Assembly (NCBI GenBank): GCA_025330725.1
Contig: JAIWND010000002.1
Span: 1,302,001 to 1,366,000, forward strand
Direction of reading: 5' to 3'
From: Chlamydoabsidia padenii
Lineage: Eukaryota; Mucoromycota; Mucoromycetes; Mucorales; Cunninghamellaceae
Length of the DNA: 64,000 nt
A model generated the notes under the pieces. That model worked only from the letters and a program-made list of their open reading frames with translations. It was not told where the DNA came from and ran no database searches. The position numbers were made by a program, and so were the translations under genes. Of the stretch, positions 11,417 to 21,501 are shown in pieces (the first letter of the stretch is position 1; each line of letters starts with the position of its first letter).

Positions 11417-13104
11417 CTAAACTAATTCTACAAAGTTGGCGGGAAACTAGTAATAAACATGGTATTAGTTATGATGATTCGATGTTGAGATGTGAATGTT
11501 ATCTGTACTTACGATTCCTTTTCGAGATCCGATTTCACCAGTCCACCAATCTTGTTGAGTATCCGTTTTCTTGACAATGACAATCGTGTCACCCTTCTTG
11601 AATGGAAGATCGCCGTCTTGTTGACCTGCAAAGTTAAAGAGGGCACGAGCACGGGGTTTACCATCAGTGATCGCAGGTCGATCATACGAGTTTGGTGTAC
11701 TGACGGGATCAGGAGAGCCCAAGATATCGTCGTCGTGGATACCATAACGGCCCACTGATGATGCGGTGATAGCAGCCCGTTGTGGTGATTGTTGCCATCG
11801 ATCGGTTGTAGTTGATGCTCTTGCTCGATTACTACTACCACCAGTTGCCATACTTTTGACAGCGGCCCGACTGAATGTTTGTGATCGACCCACCCTAGTT
11901 CCACTATCCGAATGATATCCATTATTATCGCTGAATACATTGTCGTCGTCAAATCCACGATCTTGGCTGCTGTTGTCCGGATAATTGTGATAACCTTGTT
12001 GTCGAAAGTCGTATTGGCCATCATAATGGAATCGGTTTTTGAGTGCTTGATAGAGTCCGGCAGCTTCACTGGGAGGAGTAATGTTACCATTCAAAAGATC
12101 CTTGGCTTTGACCTTGCAACCATACATCTTGGCATTAGCATCAAATCGTTCCACAATGACCGAACCTTCCAGAGAAACACCGGCAAATAATCCACGTGTT
12201 TTGCTGTAAGAGTATACCGCCGCTACGCTTTTGATGGACGCTGTTCCTGATGCTTCAGCATTTCGACCCACAGGCCCAGCCGCCACTATATTAAAGAAAT
12301 AAACCCCATATGTTATCTTTTTTTTTTTTTCTTTACAATAAGAGTTGTTTACCTGAAACATTTCCACCTAGAGTTACATTGCCATAGTTCATGAATGCCT
12401 TTACAGCAGCTTGTGTTTGTAAAACCATCACAAAGTCGGTCAGTTCGGCGCCTAGTTGAGTTTATCAAAACATAATCCTGGTTAGTATGTGTTTATCAAA
12501 AAAAAAGTACTTGGTTTGATAAAGCGATACTTACCAACCTGACCACCAAAGCCCATGCCCACAGTTCCAATTGCAGAAGGAGCACTCCATGCTATACAAC
12601 ATTACAGTGTGAGTAAATAATGATAACCAAGACTAAACCATGCACTTACATCCATCCGCTAGTCTAAATGTCCAAACCAAAACATTAGTGAGAAAAAATA
12701 CATGCAAATCATTAGTTTTTACCTACCTTGCAATGACAAGACCACTGCCAGCCCGTCCCGAGAATAGGAATCCACCTTTCAACACCGTCAATATAGCAAG
12801 CCCTTTAGCGTTTCGAAGAATATCTGTTGGTATAACCACATCTAAACCTTGACCAGGATCTATATATAAACGACAAGATTAGAAGAAAAGAATAGAAGAG
12901 ATATGACATTGTCTTGGCAAAGACCTTCTTGACCCCAGTCTTAAAGACTTTTTTTTTTTTTGTCTTACCAATAAAGCTGTTGAGAATTCGAGAGGCCTTT
13001 CGGCATTCGCCTATAAGAATATAACATTAGTAAAGTATATCACTATAATCATTTAGTATAGCATTACTTGATAAACTTGCAGGTAAAGGAGAGTTAAATG
13101 GCAT
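11417..13104 (-). CDS. LSB3/YSC84-type SYLF + SH3 protein (SH3YL1 family)
   Basis: Endocytic actin-patch protein: the SYLF (Ysc84/DUF500) domain binds lipids and F-actin, and the SH3 binds proline motifs of Las17-type partners (family knowledge). The ATG at 13104 opens MPFNSPLPASLSSECRKASR. The SYLF core follows through ILRNAKGLAILTVLKGGFLF, SGRAGSGLVIARL, WSAPSAIGTVGMGFGGQVGA and GLFAGVSLEGSVI. A disordered Asp/Asn/Ser/Arg-rich linker leads to a C-terminal SH3 domain, ARALFNFAGQQDGDLPFKKG, then QQDWWTGEIGSRKG and the closing IFPANFVELV. The closing motif sits on a short last exon (11417-11446), so a gene call that ends at the preceding exon would truncate the SH3. There are many small exons, each with GT/AG. 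Confidence 0.92.
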
Positions 13105-13192
13105 TAAGAATGTTATAAAATTGTAACAGAGAAAAGAATAAAAGAAGAAGAATGGAAGAGTCTTTGGATTTCCCGCCTTTTTTAGTGCCGAA

Positions 13193-13207
13193 GCGGGATT
13201 TGAAAAT
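13193..13207 (-). promoter_or_regulatory. TTCAAATCCCGC element upstream of LSB3-like gene
   Basis: The minus strand reads ATTTTCAAATCCCGC, about 89 bp upstream of the ATG and in gene orientation. It is almost identical to the site at 4347. A second GATTTCCCGCC lies nearby at about 13167-13177. Function is inferred. Confidence 0.5.
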
Positions 13208-13318
13208 AGATGATATAATAAAACTGCATTTACATAACGCCAAGAGAACAACTTCCTATCAATGCACAGCTTGCTCTTGGAAGTGTTCCTCTTTATTATT
13301 AATCAAGTGTTTATACTA

Positions 13319-13965
13319 TTACAATTTAGCTTTAATGGCCGAGTTCACCATGGTTTGATTTTCCTTGATAAAGGCAATGGCGAGCTTTTTTTTTAAAAAA
13401 AAAAAAAAAAAAGTTGAGTACTCATATAGGGATGATGGGTTCATTACTTACTTCTCTGGCTCCCATCTTTTCAACAGCTTCTTCCAAACGCTGAGCTAAA
13501 AGAAGATCACCTTTGACTTTGACTTTACCGGTCATGAAAGCTTTGATGCCTGTGACACTACGAAGTAAAATTAAAATGTCGGGATTTCAAATTTGGTTTT
13601 CGCATGAAAAAGAAAAAAAAACTTACCCTCCAGTTACCAAACTCAAAGCATCACTGTCTTCCACTTGAATACGAACAGTTCGTATTTTGCTCTTCACAGC
13701 TGCTTTGGCTACATCTTCCTTGTTAGTGATGACAGGACGAACATTCTTACCTAAATTAAAGAAAAGTGAGGAAAATGTGTCAACCCCATAAACGCTCTTT
13801 ACCCTGCAAAACGCAATACCAAACTGTAGCAGGTTTCTTTTGTTTGGTAACAGTAAAAATAAAGAGTCCTTTGACATCAGGCCACATTTCCTGACTATCA
13901 TCCATTTGAGCTTCAATCACTGGGAGGACATAGTTGGCAAGTTCGTCGTAAGCGGAAGAAGACAT
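13319..13965 (-). CDS. SCP2 sterol-carrier domain protein, peroxisomal (PTS1 AKL)
   Basis: Small single-domain SCP2 protein of about 152 residues that binds acyl-CoAs or sterols in the peroxisome (family knowledge). Four or more short exons join in frame. The SCP2 fold is seen in DVKGLFIFTVTKQ, GKVKVKGDLLLAQRLEE and FIKENQTMVNSAIKAKL. The C-terminal tripeptide AKL is a standard PTS1. The last exon (13319-13384) follows an intron whose acceptor side is a long T run then A run. The join GARE|LAIAF keeps phase 0. A copy of the promoter-like element GTCGGGATTTCAAAT sits inside an intron at about 13575-13589. The next gene upstream, acyl-CoA oxidase, also ends in AKL, fitting a shared role in beta-oxidation. 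Confidence 0.92.
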
Positions 13966-14826
13966 GGTAGTTATTTCTGAATAAGAGATAAAAATGAAAA
14001 AAAAGCAAAAAGTAAAAAAAGAGGGTTCTATTTTATACACATTCCCCCCTCACTCCTTTAGGGAGAAGGTAAATGTAGAGTTCATGTGAAAAATGACTTC
14101 TTTGTGGGGGAAATACAAACTTTATGTTTCCCCCAAAGATTTTCCGGGGAAAGAATCAATAAAGTGTCAGGGATCATATCATACAGGGGTACATTTCAGA
14201 TCTCATTTTTTCGGCAAGATCCATTCATTTTATCCCTGCACCTATCCTAGAACTACCCAAGGATTGTAGTGATGGGGATGAAAGAACAAATTATCAGAGT
14301 AAGTTTAGGTGGATTCATTTTCCCACGTGAGAAGGAAGAAAAAAGGAGTAGAAGTGGATCGAAATTCAAACGCCGTCGAGTCGAGACGCATGAATTTACT
14401 TTTCACCATTATCAAATGCAAAGGCCAAGTCCTTGCCTTGGTCTTGGCTTTTCCCTTCCCCTCTTTCCCCACATACACAAATGACAGCTGGTAGGACCAA
14501 GTGACACATAGATATGTATATGGCTATCATCCTGCTTACCTTACCCCAATCATGTTACAAACACAAACAAGACACATTATTAAATCATAAAAAACAATCT
14601 ATTTATTTCCAAGCACTACTACACATTTCTATAAATGATTTCTAGACAGTTCAAGTATAAAGTACGAGTAATAATAAAAGAAGGGAGGGAGGGAGACAAT
14701 AACAGGGGGAAACTAATCAAACGGTATAGCACAAATATAATAGTAGAAGGGGTGGAGGAGTGTGTGTGTATGAGTATATATGTATATGTATAAGTCTATA
14801 AAACTAAAAAAAAGACACCATAAGAT
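13966..14826. other. Intergenic region between SCP2 start and acyl-CoA oxidase 3' end
   Basis: About 860 bp. It contains a strong inverted repeat (arms near 14100-14113 and 14127-14138, core TGGGGGAAA / TTTCCCCCA), a TTCAAACGCCG site near 14365, and several purine-rich runs. Open frames at 14269-14494 have no recognisable content. Confidence 0.45.
14100..14138. promoter_or_regulatory. Inverted repeat in the SCP2 promoter region
   Basis: Arms TTTGTGGGGGAAA and TTTCCCCCAAAG are near-perfect complements around a 13-nt AT-rich spacer, 135-175 bp upstream of the SCP2 ATG. It may be a dimeric transcription-factor site or a hairpin in the 5' leader. Function is inferred only from symmetry and position. 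Confidence 0.35.
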
Positions 14827-17408
14827 TTACAACTTGGCAGCCATGACTCCATCTTCGTTCCATCGACCATTGGTTTGGCCAGCGTGAATAAGAGGCTTGA
14901 TGGCAGTATCGTAGCTGCTGACAACTTGGGTATGGTTCAAAGGTTCACGTTCAGCCATGTCAGTCATGGCCTTGTAGACATTACCATCAGCGCGACCAAG
15001 AGCAGAGTGCAAGTAGTAGTCGGGCAAAGCAAAGGCATCCACGAGAGCCACAGCTTGAGGACGGACTTGTTCCAAGACATTGATCACTTGTTCCTTCAAC
15101 ATGGCGGTTTGTTCAGCGTTCAAGTAGCCAGATAACAAGAATTCAGAGAGTTCCTTTTCCATGGTGGTCAAAGCAAACAAGGTGGCCAAAGAGCGGAGGA
15201 CAGAGACGGTGGCCTTATCCAACTTGGCGTTTTGCAAGGCAACAATGAAGGTGCGGACAAGGACGAATTGACAGTGAGCACGAGAGATACGGTTGATTTC
15301 CACCAACATGGAGTTCCATGAGCGACCTTGGTTATCGATTTGTTCGGCAACTCGGGCAATACCATAAGCAGCACGGAATCCAAAAGCAGCAAGGATCACT
15401 TCGGGGTTGTTAAAGTCAGCAGCATTGGTGACAGGACATTTGGCCTTGGTGTTTTGGAGATATTGAGTCAAGTAGTTCACAGTTTGGTTGTATTCCGAAG
15501 GAACGGCCTTGCCAGCAACAACGTTACGGTAAGTCTTGAGGAGATAACGAGCAGTTTGTTGAGTAAGGATGTAGTTATCGCCTTCCCACTAAAAAAAAAA
15601 AAAAAAAAAAAAAGATGTGTGGTTAGTTCTATCTTCATCACATTCTACTCTTGTTGTTCATTTTTACTTACGGTAACGTTGGGAAGATAATCTTGGTAGA
15701 ATTGACCCAGACCAGAGAAGTTGCTATAACCGTGACCACCACAAGCACGACGACAGTCTTCAATAGCTTCAGCAGCCATAGTAGTAGTCAAACTCTTGAG
15801 ACCAGAGGAGCTAGCATGGAGATCAGCCAAAAGACCAAAGTTACCCTTTTGCATTTCGACTTGGTTGAGGTTATACAAACGGATCATTTCGGAGCCAGTG
15901 AAGAAACAAGCGTAAGCAGCAGCGACAGTAGGCAAGAGACGGTATTGTTGCATGGTATAATCCAAGACAGGAGTTTCCACCACCTTGTTGTCCCACTTCT
16001 TAGGGTTAGCAGCATCAACGAATTGTTGACGGACAGCAGAGTAACGTACAGCAACAGTGGTGGCCTTAGCAAGAGCATAACGTACACCTATTATAATAGA
16101 CAAAGATCATGAGTAAGCTGTAACATAAGATTCTTTTTTTTTCTCTCTCCTTGATCCAATCCCCCCTCCCCAATTCATGTATTCCCAGCTTACCCATGAC
16201 AATGTTGGCACGCACAAACACCATGGTACCATAAGACAACTTGGCATTAGGAGGCTTGACATATTCACCAGATCCAGGCTTGACTTGAGAGTACTTGGCC
16301 AAGAAAGCAACATGAGGGACACGGTAATGGTCAAACATGATGAAACCGTTGTCGACAGAGTTGAAGCCAAACTTGGGACCAATGTCACCAACAGTGATAC
16401 CCTTCAAAGGGCGATGATCCTTCAAGCTACGGATTTGCACACAGAAGGGATGAGGACCAAGATCCTTGCCATTGGTGATGAGACGAGCCATGACGATAGC
16501 ATGAGTAGCAGCTTTACCGAGACCACCAATCCACCATTTAGAGGCAGTCAAAGTAGGTGAGTGGATTTCGAATTCATTGGTTTCTGGAATATAGGTGGCA
16601 GTGGTTTCGAGACCTTGGACATTAGACCCATGACCCAACTAGATTAATGATTATATAAAGTTTATAGTCAGTAAACTCCTCTTTAAAGCACCGTCCTTCT
16701 ACCCCACACATGTTCCCTTCCCCTCCCCCTTTCCTTTTTTTTTTGATTTCATTGTCCCTACTTACTTCAGTTTGAGCGTAACAACCAATAATTTGATGAT
16801 TCAAGGCAGGTTCCAAGAATAACTTCTTTTGTTCATCGGTGGTTTGAGATCGTAAGGTAGGAATAAACATGCCGTAATGTAAAGTGAACTAAAAAAAAAA
16901 AAAAAAAAAAAGGTATTTAAGGTGAGTCATCATAAATAAAGAATGGTTAAACACCACATTGACAGGTGGTCTAGTCTGCTTATATTAAACTTACAGGAGT
17001 GCTTTGATCAAACAAGAAGTTAGCAATACCAGTTTCGGTTTCGTCCCACTTTTGTTCCCTAAACAAAAAGACAATAAAAGATTAGATTACTTGTCATACA
17101 ACCTGTCAGGCATCCAATACTTACTTGACCAATTCAACAAGACGCTTATCCTTCTTGAAGCCGTTAGCAATACGGTCTTTGCGGCTTTCGTAGTATCTAC
17201 CAGTCTTGTCAAAAGCAGGTTCATTGCTGATCACATCGAGCACCTTGTTCATCTTGGCCAACCATTCTTCACCATACATGAATTTGGAGAGTTCGTTGAC
17301 GTCAAAGGAAGCCTTTGCACGTTCTTGAGCCAAGAGGAGTTCGCCAGCGGGACCTCTGGGTTCGAGTTTAGGGAATTTGGTGGGTACGTTGTTATCAAAA
17401 GAAGACAT
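14827..17408 (-). CDS. Acyl-CoA oxidase, peroxisomal (PTS1 AKL)
   Basis: First enzyme of peroxisomal beta-oxidation: FAD-dependent acyl-CoA to trans-2-enoyl-CoA plus H2O2. Exons run from the ATG at 17408 to TAA at 14827. Visible family segments are [20 protein letters not shown] (the FAD/substrate loop) and [20 protein letters not shown]. Further on are [57 protein letters not shown] and [19 protein letters not shown], the region of the catalytic glutamate. The length, about 660 residues, is normal for ACOX/POX1. The C-terminus MAAKL gives an AKL PTS1. An intron at about 15590-15612 includes a long homopolymer. Codon use is enriched in C-ending codons, suggesting high expression. Confidence 0.95.
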
Positions 17409-18670
17409 TACGATTAAAAATGTATTATGATTATAAAAGAAGAAAAAAGGGAAAAGAAGAACCGGAAAAAGAAAAATGAAAAAGGGCTTTTAAATTAGGG
17501 TTGATGTCGGGATTTGAACTATTCTTGCTTATGCTATTTTATTCGTTTCGAGGAAAAAAGAAGCGGGGTGGAACCAATGAGCTGAAAATGACGATGTGAT
17601 GAACTCCGACGTTTGATTCCCACATTGTAAGGGTTTTTCAGCAACAATGATACACGGCCAGCGGGTTTGATTTGACCCGATGTTTAGATTTCTTTCACAG
17701 AAAAAGGATAAGAAAAAGGCGGGGTAGTTTTATCTTTTGCCGAGTTCTTATGCATTTTTTGATGTGGGCCGCCTGTGATATGACTGATGACGGTCTCTGC
17801 CCTGAATCAAATCTCTTTTTTTTTTTTGCATGTGATAATATAGGCTGTCCACAATGAATAAGTAAGAGGTATACAGGGGGACAATATCATACGACTTTTT
17901 TGGAAGGAATGTAATTCTTTGATCTATTGCTTCAAAGAAGTTGATGTTTTTGGTTTCGGATGACTAATATGTGAACACGCTACGATCTTATTATTCTCTC
18001 CTCTGATGATCATGCTTTCGAGGAGGTAAAAAGGGCATAAAGACCTTATATATCTCGTGCCCCTTGTCATAAGTTCTGGATGGAGGTGACATCACCATAT
18101 TAAACTATAATCATAAGTTAGCCGCATGTCTTTTTTGTTTGACGCTCGAACCAGTTGTTCCATGGCATAATGACTGATAAGCATCTTTAGATTTTCGAAA
18201 AGTCGGAATTTGAATTACTTTATTTTCTCGTCTTTCCTTTTTCATTCCTTTCGTTCTTCTTGAATCCAACTCTGCCTTTATCTGACGATGTTTGGGGAAG
18301 ATGAAGAATGCTTAAATTAGACCAATACTGGTACCATTTCTGCTTTCGATTTTTCAAAACTGGCTTTGACAATGCAAAGATCACAAACCGGAGTCGGGAT
18401 TTGATTTTAAAACCAGAAAATGATTTCGTTACTCCATCAAGGCACCACCAACATTGACAGTGATCTGTTTAATATAACTTGATAGATTTCCTATATGCGA
18501 CCATAAAAACCACACACATATAAATACAAATAGATAAGAGGATATAAAATCAAAATATGTTTTATTGAGATATGGGAATGGATATGATATAAAAAGAGGA
18601 TATAAAAAGATCGTAATGGAATACATACTAAACTAAAGGGAAGGGTTATAAATGCGCCAGAAGTGGTATA
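17409..18670. other. Intergenic region upstream of acyl-CoA oxidase
   Basis: About 1.26 kb with no convincing gene. It has element copies at 17506-17520 (close to the oxidase start) and at about 18391-18405 (GAGTCGGGATTTGAT). Open frames (17672-17857, 18429-18626) look like AT-rich noise. Confidence 0.45.
17506..17520 (-). promoter_or_regulatory. TTCAAATCCCGAC element upstream of acyl-CoA oxidase
   Basis: The minus strand reads AGTTCAAATCCCGAC, about 98 bp upstream of the oxidase ATG and in gene orientation. It is one of the best matches to the consensus. Function is inferred. Confidence 0.5.
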
Positions 18671-20626
18671 TCAAGCCAAGAAGGCCGCAAGTCGATCGAC
18701 AACATGTGACATGGTAGGTCTCTATTAAAAAAGATAGAGAGAGATGTAAGTATTTACGTGTACGTGTGTTTTTTGATCATGTCATGCATCCAAACTTACC
18801 CTGAAGGATTCGTTTTGCCACATTTCAGTGATAAGTAACAAGAGACTTTTTGGATAACTAGCAAAGAGTTTTGCTGTTGGAGGCCGCACACCGTGTTCTT
18901 TCACTTGAATGTAAAGAGCATGTTCGGATAGATCTAATTGGTAAAAGACAATTATTAGTGACATCCCCATCAAAGTGTTCTTTTGTATATAAAATACTGT
19001 ACCTTGGAATGGATAACCGTAAGCCCCCCATGTAAGAATTTCCCAAAAGATCAAACCACAGGCATAGACATCAACCTTTTCAGTATAACTTGGATTGGAC
19101 GACCAGAACTCGGGGGCTAGAGTAGAGTTAGAAACAAGTCGTTGTTATATAATCTATTAAAGTTTTATTACCTTGCCAATTTGGAGTTCCACATTGAGTA
19201 TGCATCAAGGCTGATGCTTTTGGTCGAATCCGGGCTAAACCAAAATCATTGACCTTGGCACGATCATCTTCTGAGATCTAAAGATTAAAGATGTATGATG
19301 AGTATAATGATCATTTATTGTTATCAATATGCTTTTTACCAGGATGTTCATTGATTTCAAATCCTAAAAGATAAACAAACAAACAAAAAAACAAAAGTAA
19401 GAATCAGGTTATTCAAACCCATGACACCATAAACAAGTATGCATTGGAAACCCAACTTTATAACATTCAGTCTTACCCGATGGATGATGGATGGTCTAGT
19501 AAGAATAAATGAATGAGTATCATATTAACACCATCCTAATAATTGTTTACCTTCTAGTGTGTAAATAGGATACACCAAGAGCAATATCATGCATATACAT
19601 TACTTGTTGAGCAAAGTTAGGTCGCTTGTATTTTCGAATAACATCAAATAGGTCACCTTTCCCACATAGTTCAGTGATAATACATAAATGTTGGGGGTTC
19701 GTGCATACACCAATAAACTGGATAACATTTTCATGTCGCAGTTGCCTAATATATATATTAGAGACAGAATATTAGTTACCTGTAAATCCATCATGATCCA
19801 ATCAACTTACTTGAGCACCCGGATTTCATTCTTCACTTCAGCCAAATCCATTTTGTTAAACTGCGCCAATCTGAGTTCACCAATAGCCACTGCTTCCTAT
19901 ATGATTATATTTCAAAAAGAGAGAAAGAGAGAGAGAGAGAGAGAGATTTAGTAACAGGTTGATGGTAGGGAATAAACACGAATCAAGTCTTACCCCTTTG
20001 TAAAGACCGATAAAGCAATCCTTAAAGCCACCACTACCTAGTTTTTCACCTACTTCCAAGTGGTGATAAGGAATATCCAAGCCAGGACCATCTTCCAGAA
20101 AGAGTTCAGAGAATTCTCTTGAGGTGAGTTCCATCCGGTATTCTTGAGCTGATATATGTGAGATAGGTGGTAATTCGGGGGAAAAGAGCTGAGGTGCTGA
20201 AGGTGCTGGTATAGGTCGTGTGTTTTGTTTCTACGAGATTCAAGAGACGAATATTAGTAATTAGTATCTTGTTAATAAGCAAATGTTTGACTTGCCCAGA
20301 ATAAAAGTAGATTGATGAGTTGAGCCTTGGTACCTTCAGTTGGGAGACCTACAAAAGAGAGAGAGAGAGAGACAGAGAATGGAGTTAGTATTACAGTGAG
20401 TATTATTCTTTTAACATTTCGTAAATAACAACTTGCCTCTTTCTTGACAGAATTCAATAAGATCAGCAAGCAATAGCTTGTTCAAGTCGTCCTTCGTTAC
20501 CATCTATCAAAATAAAAAAGAAGGGAAGTAACAATCGAGTATGAGTACCAGTAATTCCTATTTTCTTCAAAGAAGCCTTACCTCCAGTGAAGAGTCCACA
20601 TGCCTATGAATAGTTTGGAAAAGCAT
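18671..20626 (-). CDS. SAP-domain TKL-type protein kinase with WNK-like catalytic lysine
   Basis: About 376 residues from many small exons, one of only 24 nt (19340-19363, DLKSMNIL). Residues about 16-57 form a SAP-like helix-extension-helix (LLADLIEFCQERGLPTEGTK), a fold that usually binds DNA. The kinase starts near residue 110. The glycine loop is GSGGFKDCF (about 120-128), VAIGEL stands where VAIK is expected (137-142), and the C helix has EVKNEI. Later motifs are IIHRDLKSMN, VNDFGLARI and CGTPNWQAPEFW, with HRD, DFG and APE all present. The lysine of VAIK is Gly, and a Lys sits after Phe in the glycine loop, exactly as in WNK kinases. The enzyme is therefore probably active rather than a pseudokinase. 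The ATG at 20626 is the first in-frame start; two introns near the SAP segment have GC donors. The kinase call is firm, the SAP call good, the mechanism inferred. Confidence 0.85.
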
Positions 20627-20897
20627 TTCCAATAATGTATAGATGTATCAAAAGAAAAGAGAAAAAGAGAAAATGAATCAGAAAAAAAAAAAGTTATAAT
20701 ACCCTGGTCGGCGTTTGAAAAACAATCACATGAAATAAGGACCGGGGACACCAAAACCAGTAATCGCGGTAAATCTAATTCAAGCATGATTTTCTTTTTC
20801 ATCAAAAACTGCTTTGATTACTAAAAAAGTACGGGCTTGTTTATTGAAAAAGATACACACAAACTACTTGATCGTTCTACTTTATGCCGACGATAAC

Positions 20898-20911
20898 TTT
20901 TAAACCCCGAT
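20898..20911 (+). promoter_or_regulatory. TTCAAATCCCG-like element upstream of SAP-kinase
   Basis: TTTTAAACCCCGAT lies about 272 bp upstream of the predicted kinase ATG. It is a weaker match and farther away than the others. It overlaps the 3' side of the putative small gene at 20914. Confidence 0.3.
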
Positions 20912-20913
20912 GA

Positions 20914-21126
20914 TCAAGGGAGAGTGGAGATGCAGTAACCACCATCAAGAACTTCCATACACCAATCTTCCCTTTTCGATATAGATTCATGGTTTTTGTT
21001 TATACCAAATATATAGGAAGGAGAAGGTTTGGAATTATCTGGCTTAGCAGTGGTAGGTTGACCAGGCACGAAGCCGTAGTTTAGTAGAACACCAAAAATG
21101 AGGGGCAATAGAGAACGAGCTTTCAT
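20914..21126 (-). CDS. Possible small secreted protein
   Basis: A single open frame of 70 residues from the ATG at 21126 to TGA at 20914. The N-terminus MKARSLLPLIFGVLLNYGFV is a plausible signal peptide (basic start, hydrophobic core). The rest is polar with two cysteines (CMEVLDGGYC). There is no domain I recognise. A TTTAAATCCCGAC element lies about 170 bp upstream in gene orientation, which favours a real transcript. It could also be a chance frame or the first exon of a longer gene. Confidence 0.35.
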   Translation of the reverse strand: MKARSLLPLIFGVLLNYGFVPGQPTTAKPDNSKPSPSYIFGINKNHESISKREDWCMEVLDGGYCISTLP

Positions 21127-21501
21127 GTAACAAAAACAAAGTGGATCTAAATCAAACATGTTAAATAGCTCATTATATATCATTTTGAAATCCTCTCTTG
21201 ACAACTTTTTGTTTGAATGTTGCCATCAATGTTTAAAGCGAACAACATTTCGATCCAATCACAATGTTGATCAAAGCAGGGCCATTTCAATCGAGTCGGG
21301 ATTTAAATCATCATCATCATTAGGTCAACATTGCATAAATCAATAAAGTAATGCTCGAGTTTTTTTTATTTAATGGTTGTAAAAGATCTAAAAAAAGAGT
21401 AAAAATATAAAATATAAATGAAGGAATGATGGGTTACAATAAGGTGATAAAAAATAAAATGAAGATAAAAGCTAACTAGACAAAGGGGAATGCTACATAA
21501 A
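21127..21501. other. Intergenic region between NOP7 3' end and small ORF
   Basis: About 375 bp, AT-rich, with polyadenylation-like AATAAA motifs for NOP7 near 21340-21470. It includes the element at 21295-21308. Nothing else is seen. Confidence 0.4.
21295..21308 (-). promoter_or_regulatory. TTTAAATCCCGAC element
   Basis: The minus strand reads ATTTAAATCCCGAC, about 169 bp upstream of the possible small secreted gene. It is a member of the recurrent set. Function is inferred. Confidence 0.4.

Noticed and set aside
18671..20626. Calling the SAP-kinase a pseudokinase because VAIK lacks lysine
   Set aside because: HRD, DFG, APE and the C-helix Glu are intact and a lysine is present at the WNK position in the glycine loop.
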